Below are positions 1 through 5,308 of a DNA stretch of 5,308 nucleotides, one piece after another. The stretch is from an uncultured Taibaiella sp. (GTDB taxonomy: Bacteria; Bacteroidota; Bacteroidia; Chitinophagales; Chitinophagaceae). Location: positions 1-5,308 of the forward strand of contig CALMXV010000054.1 of the NCBI GenBank assembly GCA_937871155.1. The letters are read 5' to 3'. The notes beneath the pieces were generated by a model that ran no database searches, was not told the DNA's origin, and worked only from the letters and a program-made list of their open reading frames with translations. Position 1 is the first letter of the stretch, and every line of letters begins with the position of its first letter. Made by a program: the position numbers and the translations under genes.

Positions 1-1063
1 AGAGCCCTTAGTAAAAGGCATCTACGATTTTTTCAAAGCTGATAAAGCACTAGAACATATCATGGTTGCAGCACCTTCAAAAGAAGGTGCCCAATTAGAA
101 GGCAGTAAAGATTTTTCAAAACGATTTATGCAAAGGCATCAGATACCCACTGCATCTTATGCCACTTTCAATAAAGACAGCTATGAAGAAGGTATTACTT
201 ATTTGAAAAATCATAGCCTACCCATTGTGCTGAAGGCTGATGGCTTAGCCGCTGGCAAAGGTGTTGTAATCTGTGAAACTACCGATGAGGCTCTTCAAAA
301 CTTTGCATCAATGATTCAAGACCAAGCCTTCGGAGAAGCTAGTAGTAAAGTAGTTGTAGAACAATTTCTTTCGGGTATCGAGCTTTCTGTTTTTGTGCTC
401 ACCAATGGCGAACAATATGTCTTATTACCGGAAGCTAAAGATTATAAACGCATTTTAGAAGGTGACAAAGGACCTAATACCGGAGGAATGGGTGCTATAT
501 CTCCGGTTCCATTTGCAGAGGCTTCCTTTATGAATCAAGTAGTTTCAACAATCATAGAGCCTACTATCTCCGGGCTTAAAAAGGAAAATATCGTTTATAA
601 CGGCTTTATATTTTTCGGTTTGATAAAAGTAGGTGATGCACCTTTTGTAATAGAATATAATTGTAGAATGGGCGACCCGGAAACAGAAGTAGTAATGCCT
701 CGACTTGAAAATGATTTAGTGGAATTGATAGTTGCCATGCATCAAAACACCTTACATAAAATAGCCGTCAAACATGCTTCACAAGCTGCTACAACAGTTA
801 TGTTGGTCTCCAAAGGATATCCCGGCAACTATGAAAAAAATAAAGAAATTTCTGGTTTGGATGCAGTAAAAGATAGTATCGTTTTTCATGCAGGCACTAA
901 GAAAGAAGAGGACAGCTACATTACAAATGGTGGACGAGTATTAGCTATAACCTCTTATGGAAATACCCTAAAAGATGCTTTACAAACCAGCTATAAGAAT
1001 ATAGAACAGATTTCTTTTGAAGGAAAAACCTTCCGCAAGGATATTGGATACGAATTTATATAA
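1..1063 (+). CDS. purD: Phosphoribosylamine-glycine ligase (GAR synthetase), 5'-truncated by window edge
   Basis: PurD joins glycine to 5-phosphoribosylamine using ATP, the second step of de novo purine synthesis in the cytoplasm. The reading frame is open from the window edge (first full codon at base 2, reading EPLVKGIYDFF), so the ATG at 62 is internal. About 353 residues are visible; the family usually has about 420-430, so roughly 70-75 N-terminal residues are missing. Counting visible residues, the ATP-grasp signatures are KADGLAAGKG at 78-87, EGDKGPNTGGMGA at 153-165 and EYNCRMGDPETEV at 218-230, which holds the metal- and ATP-binding Glu and Asn. The C-terminal domain shows FHAGTK near 295-300, TNGGRV at 308-313 and the closing RKDIG at 345-349. 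The family's key residues in the visible part look intact, with no frameshift. The gene is followed 38 bases later by rdgB on the same strand. The family call is very secure; only the start is unseen. Confidence 0.97.
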   Translation, partial: EPLVKGIYDFFKADKALEHIMVAAPSKEGAQLEGSKDFSKRFMQRHQIPTASYATFNKDSYEEGITYLKNHSLPIVLKADGLAAGKGVVICETTDEALQNFASMIQDQAFGEASSKVVVEQFLSGIELSVFVLTNGEQYVLLPEAKDYKRILEGDKGPNTGGMGAISPVPFAEASFMNQVVSTIIEPTISGLKKENIVYNGFIFFGLIKVGDAPFVIEYNCRMGDPETEVVMPRLENDLVELIVAMHQNTLHKIAVKHASQAATTVMLVSKGYPGNYEKNKEISGLDAVKDSIVFHAGTKKEEDSYITNGGRVLAITSYGNTLKDALQTSYKNIEQISFEGKTFRKDIGYEFI

Positions 1064-1072
1064 TCAATCATC

Positions 1073-1091
1073 AAGCTTCTTAAAAGCTTTT
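1073..1091 (+). repeat. Short inverted repeat with T run in the purD-rdgB gap
   Basis: Two AAGCTT copies (1073-1078 and 1084-1089) flank the 5-base loop CTTAA and are followed by a run of four T (1088-1091, overlapping the second arm). The 6-bp stem has only two G-C pairs. It sits just after the purD stop and could be a weak terminator or attenuator. AAGCTT is itself palindromic, so a chance pair in AT-rich DNA is quite possible. The repeat is seen directly; any function is inference. Confidence 0.3.
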
Positions 1092-1101
1092 ACTATTAAC
1101 A

Positions 1102-1683
1102 ATGAAAGAGCTTGTCATTGCCTCTAACAACTCAGGTAAAATCACTGAAATAAAATCAATCATTGAAGGCATTCAGCTGTTGTCTTTAAAAGATATTGGG
1201 TTTGTAGATGAAGTCGCAGAGCCGTTTCACACCTTTCATGAAAATGCTTTTACCAAAGCTTCAACTATTTACAACTTCTGTGGCAAAAATGTATTTGCTG
1301 ATGATAGTGGACTTTGTGTACCTGCATTACAATTAGAGCCCGGTGTGCAAAGTGCCTATTATGGCGGCTTACCACGAAGTGATGCGAAAAACAACCAACG
1401 TTTATTAGAAGAATTAAAAATCCATACGGATAGAAGTGCATTTTATAGCTGCGTTATTTGCTTGATATGGGAGCGAGAAACCTACTATTTTGAAGGGACT
1501 TGTGAAGGCGCAATAGCCCACGAAGCCTCAGGCACAAAAGGCTTTGGTTACGATCCATTATTTATACCAAATGGATATGAAGAAAGCTTTGGGGTATTAC
1601 CTTTAACGATAAAGAACACCTTAAGCCATAGAGGAAAAGCAGTGCGTAAGATGGTAGATTTTTTGAAGGATAAAATAGATTAA
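1102..1683 (+). CDS. rdgB: XTP/dITP diphosphatase (RdgB/HAM1 family)
   Basis: Enzymes of this family hydrolyse dITP, ITP and XTP to the monophosphates plus pyrophosphate, keeping deaminated purines out of DNA and RNA. The 193-residue length is normal for the family. Visible motifs are the N-terminal phosphate-binding SNNSGK (8-13), HEN (46-48), FADDSGL (65-71) with D68 matching the catalytic Asp of E. coli RdgB, GTKGFGYDP (144-152) and SHRGKA (175-180), whose His-Arg contacts the purine base in known structures. One oddity is PGVQSAYYGG at 80-89, where most relatives read PG(V/I)YSARY(A/S)G, so the usual Arg is Tyr86. The ATG at 1102 opens directly on the conserved first beta strand (MKELVIASNN). 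No Shine-Dalgarno sequence precedes it. The TAA stop touches the ATG of the Smr gene, so the two are very likely translated from one message. The family is certain; the substrate range is inferred. Confidence 0.95.
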   Translation: MKELVIASNNSGKITEIKSIIEGIQLLSLKDIGFVDEVAEPFHTFHENAFTKASTIYNFCGKNVFADDSGLCVPALQLEPGVQSAYYGGLPRSDAKNNQRLLEELKIHTDRSAFYSCVICLIWERETYYFEGTCEGAIAHEASGTKGFGYDPLFIPNGYEESFGVLPLTIKNTLSHRGKAVRKMVDFLKDKID

Positions 1684-2691
1684 ATGAAATTTTCGATAGG
1701 CGATAAAATACTTTTAAAACAAACGGATGAAGAGGGCATGGTGACCAACATCATCAGCGCTGATATGTATGAGGTAGAAGTGAACGGCACCATCTTCCCT
1801 GTACATAAAGATGATATCGACCATCCATATCTAAAATGGTTTACCCAAAAAAAGAAAACTACTACTCCTTCTACCCTACCCGAACAATTGCCCTTAGAAA
1901 AAAAATCTCTGAAGACACAGCGGTTGACGCAAGGAATTTATCTTTCTTTTTTACCCGTTTATAAACAGGATATTTTTGAAGAAGTTGTGGACTATTTTAA
2001 AATCTACCTCATCAATGAAATGGCTTGTAGCATCCAATTAGATTATAAAGTAGCCTTACTGAACACAACAATTTTTCAACATAAAGCCAAGCTAACATCC
2101 TTTGCTGATCTTTATCTTCACAATATCTCTTTGGAAGAGATGAACGACCAACCTCGGTTTCATTGGAAGTTTTCGGATGCTGCTGATTTTAGTTTAAAAG
2201 AAGAAACAGGTGTGCTAAAAATCAAACCTCAAAAACTATTTGAACAACTACAAGATCTTCAACAAAAAAATGTCCCCACGTTTCAATACTTGTTGGTTTC
2301 AGATTTTATAATTAAACCTAAGGAACACGCAACTACTAAAATTAAACATAGTCCGCTGCCCGCAATCCAACTAAAGTCCACTAAAGGCTATCAACCGGAT
2401 GAGCTCCCTCGTACCGAATTAGACTTGCATATAGAGCAGCTCACTTCCGATATTAAAAACTTGACCAATACGGATATCGTCAACATTCAACTTCATACAT
2501 TAAATCGTTACTTATCATTAGCCGTCTTTCACAAACTACCTCGTATGGTCATTATTCATGGATTAGGAAAAGGAAAGCTTAAAGAAGAAGTTCATAAAAT
2601 ATTAAAACAAATACCTGAGGTAAAACGATTTTCAAATGAATGGATGGGTAAATATGGCTTTGGTGCAACAGAAGTCGTTTTTGAGTACTAA
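1684..2691 (+). CDS. DUF2027 and Smr domain protein
   Basis: This is a 335-residue soluble protein with no signal peptide. Residues 1-45 form a small beta-rich, SH3/KOW-like start (MKFSIGDKILL, then EGMV and FPVHKDDI). Residues 52-80 are a Lys/Thr/Pro-rich linker, and about 80-212 form the central beta-rich DUF2027 region. Residues 213-240 are a second, basic linker. The C-terminal Smr domain (about 245-335) carries ELDLH (245-249), IHGLGKGKLK (291-300, the HGxGxGxL signature) and the closing YGFGATEVVF (324-333). Smr domains bind nucleic acid, and several are endonucleases; the Smr domain of MutS2 and related proteins has been tied to DNA processing and to cleavage at collided ribosomes. The MutS ATPase is absent here, and the usual Gly after DLH is Ile250. 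The architecture is known from Bacteroidota, but I know of no settled role, so nuclease activity is inference. The ATG abuts the rdgB stop with no spacer. The linker holds two slippery A-rich heptamers (see findings). Confidence 0.9.
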   Translation: MKFSIGDKILLKQTDEEGMVTNIISADMYEVEVNGTIFPVHKDDIDHPYLKWFTQKKKTTTPSTLPEQLPLEKKSLKTQRLTQGIYLSFLPVYKQDIFEEVVDYFKIYLINEMACSIQLDYKVALLNTTIFQHKAKLTSFADLYLHNISLEEMNDQPRFHWKFSDAADFSLKEETGVLKIKPQKLFEQLQDLQQKNVPTFQYLLVSDFIIKPKEHATTKIKHSPLPAIQLKSTKGYQPDELPRTELDLHIEQLTSDIKNLTNTDIVNIQLHTLNRYLSLAVFHKLPRMVIIHGLGKGKLKEEVHKILKQIPEVKRFSNEWMGKYGFGATEVVFEY

Positions 2692-2744
2692 TACAACAGA
2701 TTTTTTAAACCAAATCCTATAACAAATACTATTATTTTTACCCA
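2692..2744 (+). other. Longest intergenic gap (Smr gene to tolC)
   Basis: These 53 bases are almost all A and T, with T6 at 2701-2706 and T5 at 2735-2739. I see no stem-loop in front of the T6 run, so it is not a typical intrinsic terminator. I also see no good Bacteroidota promoter (TTG about 20 bases upstream of TAnnTTTG). The nearest -7 match, TATTTTTA at 2733-2740, lies only 4 bases before the tolC ATG and lacks a partner. If the block is two operons, this is the likeliest internal boundary, but the sequence does not prove one. Confidence 0.3.
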
Positions 2745-4196
2745 ATGAATCAAAGCTATTTATTAGCTCTAATGGTATTGATGTTTCCAATGAGTTTATC
2801 TGCTCAACCTACTTCTAGCAGTTGGACTTTGGAACAAGCTATCAACTATGCTCAACAACATAACATTTCTATAAAACAAAGCGAAGTTAACAGCCGATTG
2901 GCCAAACTACAACTTCTACAATCACAACTAACCCAACTACCACAAATAAATGCCTCAGCGGCTTATGGCAATAGCTTTGGACGTTCTGTTGACCCCAATA
3001 CCAACCAATTTGTTTACAGCACCTATGATTTTTTGAGCCTGAGTGGAAGTGCCAATGTATTAGTATTTGGATGGTTTCAGACAAGAAACACTATTAAAGC
3101 CAATCAATATGCACTCAGTGCAGCCAAAGCAGATTTAGAACAATTGCAAAATGATGTATCATTAAATGTGGCAACAGGCTATCTAAGAGCCATTCTTGCT
3201 CGAGAACAAGTACACATCAGCCAAAAACAAGTAAGCCTTTCAAAAGCCCAACTTCAACAAACGCAAAAATTTGTAGATGCCGGAAGATTGCCCGAACTGA
3301 GCGCCAAACAACTGATAGCTCAATTAGCATCGGATAGTGCAACACTCATTGGTACTATCATGCAATACAACAGTGCCATTATTGATATCAAAGCATTATT
3401 AAACCTAGATTTTGAAACTCCCTTTGACATTTTAGAACCTGATATTGAAATAGACCCTTTTCTTCGGGTAGATGATATAAACGCCGCCTATATCTATGAA
3501 GTAGCGAGTGGCAACTATGCCGCTGTAAAAAGCAGTGAGTGGCAATTGAAAGCCGCTATCAAACGAAAAAAAGCAGCACGAGGAGCCTTATATCCGCAGC
3601 TTTCCATCAATGGTCAATCCGGAACGAATTATGCAGCTACTTTTAAAGAAATAAAAAGTTTTAGTATTGCAGGAGCTCAACCTACAGGAGCTTTTGCTTA
3701 TGATTCTATTTCCAAAACGGCTATTCCGGTTTACCAACCGATTCTTCATTACGAATCACAGCGTATTCCTTTAAACAAACAATTAGACAACAACTTAAGA
3801 CAATCGATTTCACTAGTACTCAACTTTCCTATTTTTAATGGTTGGCAAGCGCAAAGCCAATTAAGACAAGCAAAAATCAACCAATTGGCAAGTGACTATT
3901 CAAGACAAGCCACATCTTTGAAACTCAAACAAGAAGTGTATAAAGCTTATAACGATGCTCATTTAGCAATCCAAAAATACCAAGCCGCAAAACGAGCCAC
4001 TGTAGCCGCGCAAGAGGCTTATGCATTTGCTAAGAAAAGATTCGAATTAGGCTTGACCAATACGGTTGAATATCTCACCATTCAAAATAACCAATTCGTT
4101 GCAGAAGCTAATTTACAAAGTGCCAAATACGACCTTATCTTCAAGCTCAAGATTATAGATTATTACCTAGGAAAACCCCTAACTTTAAAACCATGA
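2745..4196 (+). CDS. TolC-family outer-membrane efflux protein
   Basis: TolC-type proteins trimerise into an outer-membrane barrel with a long periplasmic alpha-helical tunnel. They serve as the exit duct for RND, ABC or MFS pumps or type I secretion. Residues 1-20 look like a Sec signal peptide with a hydrophobic core (LLALMVLMF) and likely SPase I cleavage at SLSA|QP. The mature start SWTLEQAINYAQQHN is the typical opening helix of the family. FGRSVDPNTNQF (78-89) is a hallmark of Bacteroidota members. Two related halves are visible: Ala/Gln/Leu-rich helices at about 112-220 and 368-470, each preceded by a beta segment (SLSGSANVLVFGW near 98-110; SISLVLNFPIFNGW at 354-367). The 483-residue length is normal and the frame is intact. 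No Cys follows the signal peptide, so it is not a lipoprotein. No adaptor or pump gene adjoins it here, so its substrate cannot be predicted. The start lies 53 bases after the Smr gene; the end overlaps the next gene by ATGA. Confidence 0.93.
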   Translation: MNQSYLLALMVLMFPMSLSAQPTSSSWTLEQAINYAQQHNISIKQSEVNSRLAKLQLLQSQLTQLPQINASAAYGNSFGRSVDPNTNQFVYSTYDFLSLSGSANVLVFGWFQTRNTIKANQYALSAAKADLEQLQNDVSLNVATGYLRAILAREQVHISQKQVSLSKAQLQQTQKFVDAGRLPELSAKQLIAQLASDSATLIGTIMQYNSAIIDIKALLNLDFETPFDILEPDIEIDPFLRVDDINAAYIYEVASGNYAAVKSSEWQLKAAIKRKKAARGALYPQLSINGQSGTNYAATFKEIKSFSIAGAQPTGAFAYDSISKTAIPVYQPILHYESQRIPLNKQLDNNLRQSISLVLNFPIFNGWQAQSQLRQAKINQLASDYSRQATSLKLKQEVYKAYNDAHLAIQKYQAAKRATVAAQEAYAFAKKRFELGLTNTVEYLTIQNNQFVAEANLQSAKYDLIFKLKIIDYYLGKPLTLKP

Positions 4197-4972
4197 ACGA
4201 ACTAAAAACTACCCTCATCACTGCCGCTCAAGAAGCTGGAAATCTCATTAAAGCCTATTTCCACGGCAGCTTTAAAGTGGATAATAAAGAAGGCATCAAC
4301 AATCTGGTAACAGAGGTAGATATGTTATGCGAAACCAAGATTATTGAAATCATCAAATCAAAATATCCCACACATACCATAATAAGTGAAGAAGAAGGTT
4401 CTGAAGAAAATAACTCCGATTATAAATGGATTATCGATCCGATAGACGGCACGGTTAATTTTGCACATCATATTCCTATATGCTGCGTCAGTATTGGCTT
4501 AAGCTATAAAGACCAAATGCTACTTGGAGTGGTTTATAACCCCATGATGAATGAACTTTTCTTTGCAGAAAAAGGGAAAGGAGCCTTCCTAAATGATCAA
4601 CCAATTCGTGTTTCAGAAAAAACAGATTTCCGAAAAGCCTGTTTGGTAACCGGCTTCCCTTATAAGTGGCCGGATGAGAATGAACATCCTATCAAAGTTT
4701 TTGAACGATTTATATTACAAGGATTACCCGTTCGCCGTCTCGGTTCTGCAGCCATAGACCTTTGCTGGGTGGCTTGTGGACGCTTTGATGGTTTTTGGGA
4801 ATACAACCTCAACCCTTGGGATATTGCTGCCGGCTATCTCATTGTAGAAGAAGCCGGAGGACGTATTACCAACTTTGATGGAGCACCTTATAGTGTTTAC
4901 GACAAGCAAACTCTTGCCACCAATGGGCACATGCATAATGAGATGATTGCACTTATAAAAAATAAAAACTAA
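4193..4972 (+). CDS. Inositol monophosphatase-family phosphatase (SuhB-like)
   Basis: This is a Mg2+-dependent, Li+-sensitive-type sugar phosphatase fold, 259 residues long (family usually about 250-280), cytoplasmic with no signal peptide. The metal-site motifs are all present: NLVTEVD (37-43), ISEEEG (64-69), WIIDPIDGTVNF (79-90) with D82 and D85 as metal ligands and the Gly-Thr that holds phosphate, GSAAIDLCWVACGRFDGFWE (184-203), and WDIAAGYLIVEEAGG (209-223) with D210 as the third Asp ligand. GRFDGFWE is closest to true inositol-1-phosphatase/SuhB members rather than CysQ or fructose-bisphosphatase types, but histidinol-phosphate or other sugar-phosphate substrates cannot be excluded by eye. 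The start ATG at 4193 overlaps the tolC stop as ATGA, which suggests translational coupling. An upstream start is unlikely because MNELKTTLITAAQEAG is the usual N-terminal helix. The thiL start follows 3 bases after the stop. The family call is secure; the physiological substrate is unknown. Confidence 0.94.
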   Translation: MNELKTTLITAAQEAGNLIKAYFHGSFKVDNKEGINNLVTEVDMLCETKIIEIIKSKYPTHTIISEEEGSEENNSDYKWIIDPIDGTVNFAHHIPICCVSIGLSYKDQMLLGVVYNPMMNELFFAEKGKGAFLNDQPIRVSEKTDFRKACLVTGFPYKWPDENEHPIKVFERFILQGLPVRRLGSAAIDLCWVACGRFDGFWEYNLNPWDIAAGYLIVEEAGGRITNFDGAPYSVYDKQTLATNGHMHNEMIALIKNKN

Positions 4973-4975
4973 CCC

Positions 4976-5308
4976 ATGAGCGAACAACGAATAGAAATAA
5001 ATACCCTTGGTGAGTTTGGACTGATAGAACGTCTTACATCCGCAAATGATACCGTAAAAGCAAGCACTATATTAAGTGTAGGTGATGATGCTGCCGTTAT
5101 CGATCATTTCGGTAAGCAAACGGTTATAACTACAGATATGCTTTTAGAAAATGTACATTTTGACTTAATGTACACGCCTCTTAAACATTTAGGTTATAAA
5201 GCAGTTGCAGTAAACCTTTCGGACATCTGTGCGATGAATGCTACTCCTACACATATCACCATGAGCATCGGACTATCTAATCGATTTTCAGTAGAAGCAC
5301 TCGATGAA
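4976..5308 (+). CDS. thiL: Thiamine-monophosphate kinase, 3'-truncated by window edge
   Basis: ThiL phosphorylates thiamine monophosphate with ATP to make thiamine diphosphate, the active cofactor, in the cytoplasm. Translating from the ATG at 4976 gives 111 residues with no stop before the right edge; full-length members have about 320-350. Visible landmarks are LGEFGLIERL (11-20), VGDDAAVI (35-42) with the Asp pair that binds metal and nucleotide, TTDMLLENVHFD (52-63, close to the common TTDMLVEGVHFD), and LKHLGYKAVAVNLSDICAMNATP (69-91), the most conserved stretch of the N-terminal AIR-synthetase-like domain. SNRFSVEALDE (101-111) continues as in Bacteroidota relatives. The start fits the family well: the MSEQR opening lies just before the conserved GEFGLI. 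Only 3 bases separate it from the upstream phosphatase stop, and no Shine-Dalgarno sequence is seen, so it probably shares that message. The family is clear despite the truncation. Confidence 0.95.
   Translation, partial: MSEQRIEINTLGEFGLIERLTSANDTVKASTILSVGDDAAVIDHFGKQTVITTDMLLENVHFDLMYTPLKHLGYKAVAVNLSDICAMNATPTHITMSIGLSNRFSVEALDE

Noticed and set aside
62..64. ATG at 62 as the start of purD
   Set aside because: The frame is open upstream to base 2 and encodes conserved PurD residues (EPLVKGIYDFF), so this Met is internal and the true start lies outside the window.
834..840. A7 run in purD, and a similar A7 run at 2264-2270 in the Smr gene, as frameshift or phase-variation sites
   Set aside because: Both read A_AAA_AAT in frame, a poorer slip site, and such runs are expected in AT-rich coding DNA. 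Neither sits at a domain border and the frames are intact.
2718..2723. TATAAC as a sigma-70-like -10 box before tolC
   Set aside because: There is no matching -35 at 16-18 bases upstream (that site reads AACAGA), and Bacteroidota use a different -7 consensus (TAnnTTTG).
2887..3084. 65-residue open frame on the - strand inside tolC
   Set aside because: It lies wholly within a well-conserved TolC coding region, and its Val/Ile/His/Trp-rich translation resembles no family. It is a shadow.
4724..4987. 87-residue open frame on the - strand over the end of the phosphatase gene
   Set aside because: It is antisense to the conserved WDIAAG and GRFDGFWE region of a secure gene, with no recognisable domain. 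It is a shadow.
1..5308. Mobile elements, CRISPR repeats, riboswitches (including a TPP riboswitch before thiL), tRNAs
   Set aside because: Every base outside coding sequence falls in gaps of 53 bases or less. No direct repeats, transposase signatures or structured RNA were seen, and the 3-base gap before thiL leaves no room for a TPP riboswitch.

Overview
The window is a compact, AT-rich block of six protein genes, all on the + strand. It carries no RNA gene, mobile element, CRISPR array or origin that I can see. The organism is almost certainly a member of the Bacteroidota. The reasons are a DUF2027-Smr fusion protein that I know mainly from that phylum, a TolC-type protein with the Bacteroidota-style GRSxDPxTNxF segment, PurD and ThiL sequences of Bacteroidota flavour, and start codons without Shine-Dalgarno sequences. 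A more specific placement (for example Chitinophagia or Sphingobacteriia) would be a guess.

Layout: (1) 1-1063, the 3' three quarters or more of purD (GAR synthetase, purine biosynthesis), cut by the left edge. (2) 1102-1683, rdgB/HAM1-type XTP/dITP diphosphatase, which removes deaminated purine nucleotides. (3) 1684-2691, a DUF2027 plus Smr-domain protein whose ATG directly follows the rdgB stop codon. (4) 2745-4196, a TolC-family outer-membrane efflux protein with a signal peptide. (5) 4193-4972, an inositol monophosphatase-family phosphatase that overlaps tolC by 4 bases (ATGA). (6) 4976-5308, the 5' part of thiL (thiamine-monophosphate kinase), starting 3 bases after the previous stop and cut by the right edge.

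The gaps between genes are 38, 0, 53, -4 and 3 bases, so the block looks like one or two operons, with possible breaks only at 1064-1101 and 2692-2744. No stretch over 60 bases lacks a gene. There is a loose metabolic theme: purine synthesis, purine nucleotide clean-up, a nucleic-acid-binding or nuclease Smr protein, a phosphatase and a cofactor kinase. The outer-membrane TolC protein is the member that does not fit, and no transporter partner is visible in the window.

I found no convincing new system. The observations most worth a check are the orphan TolC locked into an operon of soluble enzymes, and two in-frame slippery A-rich heptamers in the linker of the Smr gene. All are modest.
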